A stretch of 27,289 bases of DNA. Origin: Fidelibacterota bacterium. GTDB lineage: Bacteria; Fidelibacterota; UBA8477. How positions within the stretch are numbered: position 1 is the first letter of the stretch; the number at the start of each line of letters is the position of its first letter. Positions 1 through 7,902 of this stretch are shown here, piece by piece. The notes below the pieces were generated by a model. The model was given only the letters and a program-made list of their open reading frames with translations. It was not told the origin of the DNA and did no database searches. The position numbers and the translations under genes are program-made. The DNA lies in NCBI GenBank assembly GCA_021734045.1, contig JAIPJR010000038.1, positions 1 through 27,289 on the forward strand, read 5' to 3'.

Positions 1-54
1 TACGAAAAGAGAATTTTAAAAGACAGAGACTGGAACGGAGATCCTTTTGGATAA
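1..54 (+). CDS. C-terminal tail of an unidentified protein (partial)
   Basis: Frame 1 is open from the window edge for 17 codons and ends at a TAA. The peptide is rich in charged residues (EKR, KDRDWNGD) and looks protein-like, but it is too short to assign to a family. About 115 bases of non-coding sequence separate it from the next start. It could also be a chance reading frame. Confidence 0.3.
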   Translation, partial: YEKRILKDRDWNGDPFG

Positions 55-170
55 ATCAGTCTCAATTAAGTGAAAATCAGGACATGGTTCGTAGCTTATT
101 AAATTCTGATTCGCGACATTATTGAAAAATCGCGTCGATGTCGAAAACAATCAACCTGGAAGGAACCAGC

Positions 171-884
171 ATGCATCCATTCAAACTTTTCGTAGCCTTT
201 TCACCACTATTTACGACGCTCGTCTGGGGAGGAACGCCTGACACCACGGACCTGAGCACACAGCGCCCTGAGAGAGGATTACAGTTCAGCATCAATCAGC
301 TTTCCCTGGGCACGTTTCAGGGGAATACCTTCTCTTATGTGAGGAAAACCAACACCCATCAGGTGGAACGGTGGGGTGTGAGCCTTTCCAATATATCCCA
401 GTTGATGAACGAAGACATCACCAGCACATACTACAACGCCAGTGACAGCTCCACCGCGCCCAGTGCACCATTCGATGACGATGCGGACATGGACATCTCC
501 ATGAGCATCACCGTGAAGCGTCAGACCCTAAATTACCGACCGGCTTATGAAGAGATGTCTTTTTATTGGGGCTGGGGGCCACTGGTCTCTCTGGGTTATC
601 AATCCAATCACCTTGAAAATGAAATCCGACTGGATTCATACAGAAGTCCCGCAATTTCGCTCGGTGGAATTGTCACCGGCGGCGTGGAGTGGTATATCAG
701 ACCAAACCTTAGTCTGCATGCCGAATATCAATCCAACCTTACGCTCACCTACCAGCACCAGCGCTACTATGACAAAAATTACAGTGCTGATGGTAGCTAC
801 ACTGAACAGAAAACCGCTCGTGATATCTATAAGATTTCAAGTGCCTCCAAAGCTTTAATGGGTATAACGCTATGGTTTCTGTAA
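171..884 (+). CDS. Predicted outer-membrane beta-barrel-like protein
   Basis: Unrecognised protein of 237 residues. I chose the ATG at 171 because GGAAGGA lies six bases upstream and the product then begins with a signal peptide (HPFKLFVAF, hydrophobic stretch, WGG). An in-frame ATG at 138 would add eleven residues with no such support. The mature part has alternating polar and aromatic residues, with segments such as SFYWGWGPLVSLGYQ, VEWYIRPNLSLHAEY and ALMGITLWFL. These resemble transmembrane beta-strands, and the chain ends in a hydrophobic residue as barrel proteins often do. The gene overlaps the next lipoprotein gene by 13 bases, so the two are probably translated together and may work together in the outer membrane. 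No specific porin or OmpA family can be named from sequence alone. Confidence 0.6.
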   Translation: MHPFKLFVAFSPLFTTLVWGGTPDTTDLSTQRPERGLQFSINQLSLGTFQGNTFSYVRKTNTHQVERWGVSLSNISQLMNEDITSTYYNASDSSTAPSAPFDDDADMDISMSITVKRQTLNYRPAYEEMSFYWGWGPLVSLGYQSNHLENEIRLDSYRSPAISLGGIVTGGVEWYIRPNLSLHAEYQSNLTLTYQHQRYYDKNYSADGSYTEQKTARDIYKISSASKALMGITLWFL

Positions 885-1735
885 AATCGCACCCTAAAAA
901 ATTGTTGTGGCTACTCATCCTGGCGGGCAGTTCTCTCTGGTGGAACTGCAGCGAACCGGAGATGACATTTGAGCCTGCTATGGAGGATTTTTCTCAAGCT
1001 TGGAACAAAATCTGGACGCTTAAACTGCGTGAAAGACAATACACGAATTCCTCATCCTATCATTGGTTTAGTAACAATTTCCTCGCCATTTTCGACAGCA
1101 CGCTTGTCTGGCGGAGCAGTTACCTCTATTCCCACAGGTCATATAATCTCTACCCGCCAATTCTTGAATTAAAAAATGGTATTTGGGAGTACAGTTTCCC
1201 GCAGTTCAATGAACCCATTTATACACACGCTTTATATGGGCTATTTACCTATCATTTTGAGGGAAATGGGATGATGTTATCCCTTCTGGACAATGGCAAC
1301 CTAAGCCGTAAAGATTTGGATTATACTTTTGTGAATGAGTACCGGGATACACTGAGCAGCGCGGCTTACTATTCCCCAATTTGGCAACTGGTTACAGTGT
1401 CGGATGATGATGCAGCTCTGGCGATGGACAACTATCGGTATGAATTGTCATTCACGTCAAATCACAGCATACAGCTTCAAGTGATATGGAGAAACACACC
1501 CGGTTCCGAACGGACTGACCCGGGTATTTACGGCATAATGAACACTAACCAAATCTGCCTCCTCCCCCGGAACGAGCTGTCATATACCGATGATTACATT
1601 CCTGGTGCATCGAAACAAAATGACCTGCGTCTGCGCTACATCATCTTCCAATCCCGGGAAATCTCACTGGAAGGTGATTCCCTGCTGCATCTAAGCAGCA
1701 TTTACGGCGAAACCACCTTTCGGAAGAAATCATGA
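872..1735 (+). CDS. Putative lipoprotein of unknown function
   Basis: Unrecognised protein of 287 residues whose start lies inside the 3' end of the preceding barrel gene. The N-terminus is a clear export signal: two lysines (KK 9-10), a hydrophobic stretch LLWLLILAG, then a cysteine at residue 26. The residues before that Cys (WWN) do not match a classical lipobox, so lipidation is uncertain. The remainder is rich in Tyr, Trp, Ser and Asn and has no recognisable catalytic motif, which suits an extracytoplasmic beta-rich protein. Its overlap with the upstream gene implies co-expression. It has no obvious ribosome binding site, which fits translational coupling to the upstream gene. Confidence 0.6.
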   Translation: MVSVKSHPKKLLWLLILAGSSLWWNCSEPEMTFEPAMEDFSQAWNKIWTLKLRERQYTNSSSYHWFSNNFLAIFDSTLVWRSSYLYSHRSYNLYPPILELKNGIWEYSFPQFNEPIYTHALYGLFTYHFEGNGMMLSLLDNGNLSRKDLDYTFVNEYRDTLSSAAYYSPIWQLVTVSDDDAALAMDNYRYELSFTSNHSIQLQVIWRNTPGSERTDPGIYGIMNTNQICLLPRNELSYTDDYIPGASKQNDLRLRYIIFQSREISLEGDSLLHLSSIYGETTFRKKS

Positions 1736-1841
1736 GTCTGTTTTTTCTCCTCATCGAATCGTACCGGGGCAATGGTTAGATTTTTCCTGAAATGGGTGGG
1801 GCCGTGCATTTTAGGCGTTGGACGAGTGGGATAATTCATCT

Positions 1842-1862
1842 TTCGCTTGCGAAGGATTTTTT
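1842..1862 (+). terminator. Weak hairpin with T-run after the lipoprotein gene
   Basis: TTCGCTTGCGAA can fold as a four-base stem closing a CTTG loop, a known stable tetraloop type, and six Ts begin four bases later. The stem is very short, so this is at best a weak terminator. It lies about 105 bases after the lipoprotein stop. Nothing else was recognised in the 1736-1956 gap. Confidence 0.22.
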
Positions 1863-1956
1863 GCTTAATCTGGATGGTGACTATGGGGCGGCAATCTTCC
1901 AGACCATGAATTGATCGCAGGAGTTATTAATTAATCGAATACTGTCAATACTATCG

Positions 1957-2577
1957 TTGTGGACGGCCTACCGGGTTCTTGGATTATTTTTTTTAGGGTC
2001 GCTGACGGGCTGTATCGGATCGATGAATTACACCGGTCAGACCCTGTTACCCGAGCAACATGAATGGGTGATGTCCGTTGACCGGCTGGTGGAATATGAC
2101 CTGGAAGATTATCCAGGTCCACGATACAATATTTACCCGGGATTGGGTTATCGCCATGGACTTGCCGGTGGTTTTGAAATTGGTTTGATTGACCGTGCCA
2201 TAGTCAATCCGGAAATTTCGTTGAGGTACCAACTCCCCGAGCAGTGGACCGGTTATTTTGATGCCAGCCTGAATCTCCATGTCGGTGGCGCATTCAGTAA
2301 CCAATATGAGAGCTTGCTTAAAAATTTAGGCTATATCAGACCCGGCATTACCGTAAGCCACGCATTTACGAAGTTTGAGCCCTATTTGGGAATTGCCCGC
2401 ATCAACACCATTGCCACCCGGAAAAGCTATTACGATTCAATTGATCTGCTGATTTTCACAATCGGCGCAAAAATACCCACCACTGTAGAATCCTGGTTTC
2501 CTGAGTTGAATATCTACACCTATCCCAACGCGCCAGACAAACCCGTTCTTGTTTTTGGAATGGGCATGACTTTTTAA
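1957..2577 (+). CDS. Putative outer-membrane lipoprotein, beta-barrel-like
   Basis: Unrecognised protein of about 206 residues. A hydrophobic signal (VLGLFFLGS) leads to a good lipobox LTGC with Cys19, so the protein is probably lipidated. The mature part has repeated amphipathic beta-type segments (FEIGLIDRAIVNPEISLRY, GYFDASLNLHVGGAF) and ends in GMGMTF, a terminal aromatic typical of barrel proteins. The start is uncertain. TTG at 1957 is the first conventional start codon but has no ribosome binding site, whereas CAGGAG at 1918-1923 precedes in-frame codons from 1930 (ATT) that would extend the hydrophobic leader. It stands alone between the envelope pair and the perR operon. Confidence 0.5.
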   Translation: MWTAYRVLGLFFLGSLTGCIGSMNYTGQTLLPEQHEWVMSVDRLVEYDLEDYPGPRYNIYPGLGYRHGLAGGFEIGLIDRAIVNPEISLRYQLPEQWTGYFDASLNLHVGGAFSNQYESLLKNLGYIRPGITVSHAFTKFEPYLGIARINTIATRKSYYDSIDLLIFTIGAKIPTTVESWFPELNIYTYPNAPDKPVLVFGMGMTF

Positions 2578-2646
2578 GTCCAACCAATTACGCCAGCTCA
2601 CCATTCATTCAATAAGTGTTGTCCCCGCATTGAGATAAAAAACTTC

Positions 2647-2675
2647 TTGATTTATCCCAGTTTTTGAGTTATTCT
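2647..2675 (+). promoter_or_regulatory. Sigma70-type promoter of the perR-dps-zip operon
   Basis: A -35 box TTGATT (2647-2652) and a -10 box TATTCT (2670-2675) are separated by exactly 17 bases. They lie about 55 bases upstream of the Fur-family gene. The -10 box is overlapped by the palindrome described separately, a standard arrangement for autorepression. Confidence 0.6.
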
Positions 2676-2686
2676 AAATTCAGAAT
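2671..2686 (+). promoter_or_regulatory. Candidate PerR/Fur operator palindrome
   Basis: ATTCTAAATTCAGAAT is a 16-base near-perfect inverted repeat (one symmetric pair mismatched), AT-rich and similar in form to Fur/PerR boxes. It covers the -10 element of the promoter ahead of the Fur-family gene. The inference is that the regulator represses its own operon, including dps and the ZIP transporter. The assignment rests on position and symmetry, not on an exact consensus match. Confidence 0.5.
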
Positions 2687-2728
2687 GAGAACAAATACTC
2701 ACATAAGTTTGAAAGAATAAAAATCAGC

Positions 2729-3139
2729 ATGGATGTACAACAAACCATCATAGATGCCCTTAAACAAGCCGGAATCAACGCCACGGCACAACGAATTGCT
2801 GTGGGTCGCTATGTGTTACTTGAAGCCGACCATCCCACCGCGGATGAAGTCAAAGCCGCCGTGGACAAGGTCTTTCCCAAGATCAGCATGGCAACCATTT
2901 ACAACACCCTGCATACGCTGGAAAAGGCTGGAATTCTGCGGGCTGTGAAATTGCCCCACACCGGCCGGGTGGTGTACGACCGGAATATGGAACCTCACTA
3001 TCACATGATCGATGAGGAATCCGGCACACTTACCGATCTGGAAGCCCAGCGGGTGAAACTCCAGCATGAATTGGATAAGGAATACGACATTCACGAAGTG
3101 GAGATCTTTTTTCGGGGCGTTAGGAAGACCGATCAATAA
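2729..3139 (+). CDS. perR: Fur-family transcriptional regulator, PerR-like
   Basis: A 136-residue Fur-family repressor with an N-terminal winged helix (about 1-80, including MATIYNTLHTLEKAGIL) and a short metal-binding dimerisation domain. His35, Asp84, His90, His92 and Asp103 fall where the regulatory metal ligands of PerR sit (His37, Asp85, His91, His93, Asp104 in Bacillus PerR). Known PerR proteins sense peroxide by oxidation of these histidines. The protein contains no cysteine at all, so the usual CxxC structural zinc site is missing. It is followed closely by dps and a ZIP transporter and preceded by a promoter with an overlapping palindrome, which supports a peroxide or metal stress role. 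The precise inducer (peroxide or metal) is not proven. Confidence 0.82.
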   Translation: MDVQQTIIDALKQAGINATAQRIAVGRYVLLEADHPTADEVKAAVDKVFPKISMATIYNTLHTLEKAGILRAVKLPHTGRVVYDRNMEPHYHMIDEESGTLTDLEAQRVKLQHELDKEYDIHEVEIFFRGVRKTDQ

Positions 3140-3187
3140 ATCAACCGTTCGGGGGAACACATGAAAACAAAAACAAGGAGTGAAATC

Positions 3188-3655
3188 ATGCAAATTAATA
3201 CTGGAATGAAAGAACAAGACCGCCAGGCAGTGGCCGAAGGCTTGAAAAAAACGTTGGCGGACACCTACACCCTGTATCTGAAAACCCATAATTACCATTG
3301 GAATGTAACGGGTCCCATGTTTCAGACATTGCATCTGATGTTTGAGGAGCAGTACAACGAACTGTGGACAGCAGTCGATGAAATCGCTGAGCGAATTCGC
3401 GCACTGGGTGAAATTTCGCCGGGCAGCTACCGTGAATTTTCCCAATTGTCCTCCATTAGCGAGGACGAGAAACGCCCGGATGCCAATGGCATGATCAGAT
3501 CGCTGGTGGAGGGGCAGGAAGCGGTGATTCGCACGGCCCGGGAGATTTTCCCGCTGGCTGAGAATGCCAATGACCAGGTGACCCTTGATCTGCTGACCCA
3601 GCGGATGCAGATTCATGAAAAGTCTGCCTGGATGCTCCGCAGTCTTTTAGCCTAA
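3188..3655 (+). CDS. dps: Dps-family DNA-binding ferritin-like protein
   Basis: A 155-residue Dps/ferritin-like protein. Dps dodecamers oxidise iron with hydrogen peroxide, store it and protect DNA. The diagnostic motif [12 protein letters not shown] is present. His37, His49, Asp64 and Glu68 have the same spacing as the ferroxidase ligands of E. coli Dps (His51, His63, Asp78, Glu82). I place the start at 3188 because AAGGAG lies seven bases upstream. An in-frame ATG at 3161, also behind a purine-rich stretch, would add nine residues. The N-terminus is short, so the lysine-rich DNA-binding tail of E. coli Dps is lacking. It sits 48 bases after the PerR-like gene, almost certainly in the same transcript. 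Confidence 0.92.
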   Translation: MQINTGMKEQDRQAVAEGLKKTLADTYTLYLKTHNYHWNVTGPMFQTLHLMFEEQYNELWTAVDEIAERIRALGEISPGSYREFSQLSSISEDEKRPDANGMIRSLVEGQEAVIRTAREIFPLAENANDQVTLDLLTQRMQIHEKSAWMLRSLLA

Positions 3656-3689
3656 CCGAAGGATATGTAGGTAGGAGATAATCATCATC

Positions 3690-4505
3690 ATGGAAAGCCT
3701 TGTGGGATTACATCCCGCCTGGCAAGCCCTGCTGGCGACGCTCTTCACGTGGTTCATGACCGCGGCGGGAGCGTCGCTGGTTTTTATGACGGGAAAATCG
3801 CGCGCCATGAATATTAACATGGACGGGATGTTAGGGTTTGCAGCAGGCATTATGATCGCGGCAAGTTTTTGGTCACTGTTGGCGCCGGCTTTGGTCATGG
3901 CCGGTGAGCAAACCACCCATGCCTGGCTGCCGGTGGCGGCTGGATTCCTGTTTGGGGGAGGTTTTTTATGGGGAGTTGATAAAGTCCTGCCCCATCTGCA
4001 TCTGGGTGAGCCAAGAGAAGCGGCGGAAGGAATCCAGACGCACTGGCGGCGTTCCACCCTTTTGGTACTGGCCATTACGCTGCATAACATTCCGGAAGGA
4101 CTGGCTGTGGGTGTGGCCTTTGGTGCCGCCGCCAGCGGGTTGCCCGAGGCAACCCTGCCGGCAGCCATCGCTTTAGCGATTGGGATCGGCATTCAAAATT
4201 TCCCCGAAGGCATGGCCGTTTCACTGCCCCTGCGCCGGGAAGGAATGTCCGTACGAAAGAGTTTTTGGTATGGTCAACTTTCAGGCGTGGTAGAACCGGT
4301 GGCGGCTGTATTAGGCGCCGTGGTCGTCCTCACTTCCCAAATCATCCTGCCATTCGCCTTAAGTTTTGCCGCCGGCGCTATGATTTTTGTCGTGGTAGAA
4401 GAGCTTATCCCGGAATCACAGCGCGGCGGAGACACAGACATTTCCACGATTGGCGTAATGATTGGTTTTGCGCTGATGATGATTTTGGATGTAGCATTCG
4501 GGTAA
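3690..4505 (+). CDS. ZIP-family divalent metal transporter
   Basis: A 271-residue inner-membrane transporter of the ZIP family (bacterial ZupT/GufA-like), which moves Zn, Fe or Mn into the cytoplasm. About eight hydrophobic segments are visible. The family metal-site signatures are clear: HNIPEG at 132-137 in TM4 and QNFPEG at 169-174 in TM5, with EE at 237-238 in a later helix. A short variable loop with PHLHLGE (101-107) may be the cytosolic His-containing loop. The gene follows dps by 34 bases with TAGGAG upstream, so it is probably the third gene of the PerR-controlled unit. The transported metal cannot be read from sequence; iron or manganese would fit the neighbours. Confidence 0.88.
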   Translation: MESLVGLHPAWQALLATLFTWFMTAAGASLVFMTGKSRAMNINMDGMLGFAAGIMIAASFWSLLAPALVMAGEQTTHAWLPVAAGFLFGGGFLWGVDKVLPHLHLGEPREAAEGIQTHWRRSTLLVLAITLHNIPEGLAVGVAFGAAASGLPEATLPAAIALAIGIGIQNFPEGMAVSLPLRREGMSVRKSFWYGQLSGVVEPVAAVLGAVVVLTSQIILPFALSFAAGAMIFVVVEELIPESQRGGDTDISTIGVMIGFALMMILDVAFG

Positions 4506-4648
4506 TTTTTACAGGTCGGCGTACGGGGACGATGACAAGGACGAGTATCAAGTATCTGTTCGGTTCAGTCAGATTTAGTTGTTTAACACCACCAAGATTA
4601 TGAAGAACCTTGATTTAATTCAGACTTTACCTAAGCGCATCTACCCTC

Positions 4649-7498
4649 TCAACCAAAAATAGCCCGATGCACCAGATGAATAATGGATGAATAGGGTCGA
4701 TCCGTAGCGCTGGACATCCCCATCTCACAGGTGCGGCTGATGGAATAGTGCCCGGCGTCGCCCGTTAATTCCCGCACCAATTCAGCCTCCCGCTCCGTAG
4801 CAGATTCGGTTAATTCCGGTACCAGCATACCCCGGTCACCGGCAAAACCGCAACATCCATGGTGTTCCGGAATAATGGCGCGTTCCACACACGCTTCTGC
4901 CAAAGCCAGAAATTTTTCATCCAATTCCATTTTTGTGGTGGAACAGGTGGGATGGAGAACCGCTTCACCATGTACTTTAGTGATTTTTACCCGGGGCAGG
5001 ACACTGTCATGGAGAAACGCCACCACGTCCAGAATCGTAAGTTTTTGCCAACGCTCCAGGGCTTCACCATACAGGATTTCATCGTAGGTTTTAATACGAT
5101 ATGTGCAGGGTGAGGTGTCCATCACCACCGGGTATTTTCCCGCTTCCGTGCTTTCCCACAGGGCATTGGTGACGCGTTCCGCCATTCGAATCAAAGCATT
5201 TCGATAGCCTTTTGATGAATAAGGGGTACCACAGCACAACTCATTAACCTGTTTGGGATAGCGCATTTCAATACCAGCCGCCTGTACCACATCAATGAGG
5301 GCCTGCGGAACCGATTTTTCATGCTTTTCGTGGGGGATTTCGCCCATTCCCCGACTGAGACAGGCAGGAAAATAGACGATGGTATCCGTCCCGGATGGTG
5401 CCTGGGTCTGGGGTAATGCCGGCAACAGACGGGCACCGGTGGGGGTGAACCGATTCCAGGCGGGAATTTTACTAAACGAGGTGTTGTGTAACCACCGTCC
5501 CACGGTCGCGGCATTATTATTTCCAATAATTCGGGCGAAGGGCGTCGCTACCGTAAGCCCCAGTCGCAGTCCTTCAACAACGGATCCAAAATGATCCACG
5601 GTCCATTGAGCAATTTTCTCGGCGCGTTGACTGTGATATTCCTCCCGGAAATGTTTGGTGAGCTTTCCCGTATCAATTTTCACTGGACAGCCCAGCGCGC
5701 ACAAGCCATCTACGGCACATGTATCCACACTTTCATATGGATAATCGGCCATGAGTTCACGCGCAATGGCACGTTCGGTACCACTTCCCTTCTGCAGCAG
5801 TTGAATTTCCCGCCAGGTGGCAATGCGACGCCGGGGTGTCATGGTCAAATCCGCAGAAGGGCACCAGGTTTCACAAAAACCACATTCTACACACTGATCC
5901 ACTACCGCTTCAACGGCGGGAATAGGTTTGATATTTTTCAGATAGATTTCCGGGTCATTGTTGAGAATTACGCCCGGGTTCAGGATGTTATCCGGATCCA
6001 GTAAACGCTTCAACGCCAGCATAATCTCGCGTGCTTCCGATCCCCATTCGGTTTCCAGGAAGGGAGCCATATTTCGGCCCGTACCGTGTTCGGCTTTCAA
6101 AGCACCATCGTACTTCCCGGTAGTCATTTCAATGACATCGTTCATAAAATGGCGGTACTGCTCAATCCCGGCTGTATCGGCAAATTCCTGGGTGATGACG
6201 AAATGCAGATTCCCATCCTTGGCATGCCCAAAAATAATGGCGTTATCATACCCATGCTTGGCAAACAGGTCTTGCAGGGCTACACAAGCCGGAGCCAGAT
6301 CCTTCAGCCGAAAGCAGATGTCTTCAATAATCACCGTCGTGCCGCTTTTCCTCACCGCACCTACCGCCGGGAATAATCCTTTCCGAATTTTCCAGTACTT
6401 CTCACGAATTTTGGTGTCTTCGGTGAAATCAGGCGGATAGAGCAGCTTCAATTTTTCCAGTGCTGCCCGGCCAGCATTTACCTTCTCAATCAAGGCGGCG
6501 TGTTCAGGGGCTTGAAATTCACACAGCAAAGCGGCCGCCGGCTCTGGTAGTGTTTTCAATACCGACGGCATTCCCGGTTCATCCTGGACCGAGCGTAAGG
6601 AAGCCCGATCCATAAGCTCCAACGCCTCGGCACCGGCTGTTTTTAAGGGTGTAACGGCAGTTGCCGCGGCAAATAAGTCCGGAAAGAGCAGCAGAGCGGT
6701 GGATTTGTAAGGATCATCGTTCAGGGTATTGAAGGTGATTTCGCTGATAAATCCCAGCGTACCTTCCGAACCCACCAGCAAATGCGTTAGAATATCAATA
6801 GGTTTGTCAAAATCCAGAAAGGCATTAAGGGAATATCCCATCGTGTTTTTACGCTGGTATTTATCCCGAATACGCTCCCGGAGTTTTGGATTGCTCTCAA
6901 TCCGGTTCTTTAAATCGAGTAATCCGGCGTGAATGGCGGGCGCTTTTTCCCGCAAGATGGCATCAGCATCGGGATGGGCAGAGTCTAATTGCAGGCCGTT
7001 GGGTAAAACCATTTTTAATGACTGGATGGTGTGGTAAGAATTGTCTTTCACACCACAGCACATTCCACTGGCGTTATTTGCAACGATACCGCCCACGAAA
7101 GCCGCGGCAATGGAGGCCGGATCAGGACCGATTTTCTTCCCATACCTGCGCAGGTAATTATTGGCGTGCAATCCAATGACGGCGGGCTGCAGGGTTATCG
7201 CTTTAGCACCGTCCGGAATCTCGTACCCCCGCCAGTATTTGTTAATTTCAACCAAAATGCCATCGGTGATGGATTGGCCGGAGAGCGAGGTTCCGGCGGC
7301 ACGAAAAACCAGCGGAATCTTCGTCTTACGGGCGTAGTCAAACAGCGCAGCCACTTCATCACTGGATTTTGGCTGGACAATGACTTTGGGAATCAGGCGG
7401 TAAAAGCTGGCATCGCGGGCATAGGAGTAACGGTCAATCAGCCTCGCTTTTACGCGATTCTTTTCCAGCAATTGCTCTAAATCGTGAATCAAATCCAT
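4649..7498 (-). CDS. FAD/Fe-S D-2-hydroxyacid dehydrogenase (Dld-II/YdiJ type)
   Basis: A 949-residue fusion of a GlcD-like flavoprotein and a GlcF-like iron-sulphur protein. The N-terminal part holds the FAD-binding type 4 fold (AAGTSLSGQS, GGIVANNASGM), followed by an FAD-oxidase C-terminal domain with GHAKDGNLH. Two ferredoxin-type clusters follow: Cys536/539/542/546 and Cys594/600/604, with Asp597 at the place of the missing Cys. Two CCG motifs (Cys755-756, Cys882-883) belong to the C-terminal cysteine-rich domain. Related proteins oxidise D-lactate or D-2-hydroxyglutarate and pass electrons to the respiratory chain; the substrate here is not determinable. The start has GGGAGG about seven bases upstream. 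It is convergent with the ZIP gene and appears monocistronic. Confidence 0.87.
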   Translation of the reverse strand: MDLIHDLEQLLEKNRVKARLIDRYSYARDASFYRLIPKVIVQPKSSDEVAALFDYARKTKIPLVFRAAGTSLSGQSITDGILVEINKYWRGYEIPDGAKAITLQPAVIGLHANNYLRRYGKKIGPDPASIAAAFVGGIVANNASGMCCGVKDNSYHTIQSLKMVLPNGLQLDSAHPDADAILREKAPAIHAGLLDLKNRIESNPKLRERIRDKYQRKNTMGYSLNAFLDFDKPIDILTHLLVGSEGTLGFISEITFNTLNDDPYKSTALLLFPDLFAAATAVTPLKTAGAEALELMDRASLRSVQDEPGMPSVLKTLPEPAAALLCEFQAPEHAALIEKVNAGRAALEKLKLLYPPDFTEDTKIREKYWKIRKGLFPAVGAVRKSGTTVIIEDICFRLKDLAPACVALQDLFAKHGYDNAIIFGHAKDGNLHFVITQEFADTAGIEQYRHFMNDVIEMTTGKYDGALKAEHGTGRNMAPFLETEWGSEAREIMLALKRLLDPDNILNPGVILNNDPEIYLKNIKPIPAVEAVVDQCVECGFCETWCPSADLTMTPRRRIATWREIQLLQKGSGTERAIARELMADYPYESVDTCAVDGLCALGCPVKIDTGKLTKHFREEYHSQRAEKIAQWTVDHFGSVVEGLRLGLTVATPFARIIGNNNAATVGRWLHNTSFSKIPAWNRFTPTGARLLPALPQTQAPSGTDTIVYFPACLSRGMGEIPHEKHEKSVPQALIDVVQAAGIEMRYPKQVNELCCGTPYSSKGYRNALIRMAERVTNALWESTEAGKYPVVMDTSPCTYRIKTYDEILYGEALERWQKLTILDVVAFLHDSVLPRVKITKVHGEAVLHPTCSTTKMELDEKFLALAEACVERAIIPEHHGCCGFAGDRGMLVPELTESATEREAELVRELTGDAGHYSISRTCEMGMSSATDRPYSSIIHLVHRAIFG

Positions 7499-7902
7499 GC
7501 ACCCACCTCCCTCTCAGTCCTTGCGTTGCGCAGGTATGGTCAGAGGAAAAACTATGCCAATTGGCAAGTAATCAAAGCGGGAAGATGGTGCCTTTGAGAA
7601 CGACGAATTTCACGAATGGACACGCCGTTCATAACAACCACCGTAATCACCCGTTTTCGTTCCAAATCAATTCAGAACCACACACCGGGAGCCAACGCAG
7701 GAAATTAGACTGCAGCGTAAAAGTCCTTGAAACCAAATTGAGCTGACCGCCACTTAGAGAATTAAGCTCTATTTCAATTGGGAATACTTGTGAAATTTCG
7801 TGCTTAAGACCTGGGATTTCCCGCTACCCTTCAGACGCTAAACACCTCGTTATTCACTTCCCCTGGCTTGGCCTGATGTCGGTAATATTCATTTTTAATT
7901 CG
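7499..7902. other. 404-base intergenic stretch between two minus-strand genes
   Basis: The part next to the dehydrogenase holds its ribosome binding site and a perfect 12-base palindrome, described separately. In the rest I see no convincing gene: the open frames are short and have no ribosome binding site or family resemblance. No clear terminator for the amidase or dehydrogenase was seen. Confidence 0.5.
7555..7566. promoter_or_regulatory. Perfect palindrome upstream of the hydroxyacid dehydrogenase
   Basis: TGCCAATTGGCA is a perfect 12-base inverted repeat located 57-68 bases before the start codon of the minus-strand dehydrogenase. Position and symmetry suit an operator for a dimeric regulator. 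No regulator gene is adjacent, and a weak -35-like TTGGCA overlaps its minus strand. Function is inference only. Confidence 0.35.

Noticed and set aside
2816-3616. Long minus-strand open frame opposite the PerR-like and dps genes
   Set aside because: Both plus-strand genes there have strong family motifs; the antisense frame is His/Phe-rich and shows no domain.
7561-7746. Short open frame in the gap upstream of the dehydrogenase
   Set aside because: No ribosome binding site and low-complexity content; it looks like chance.
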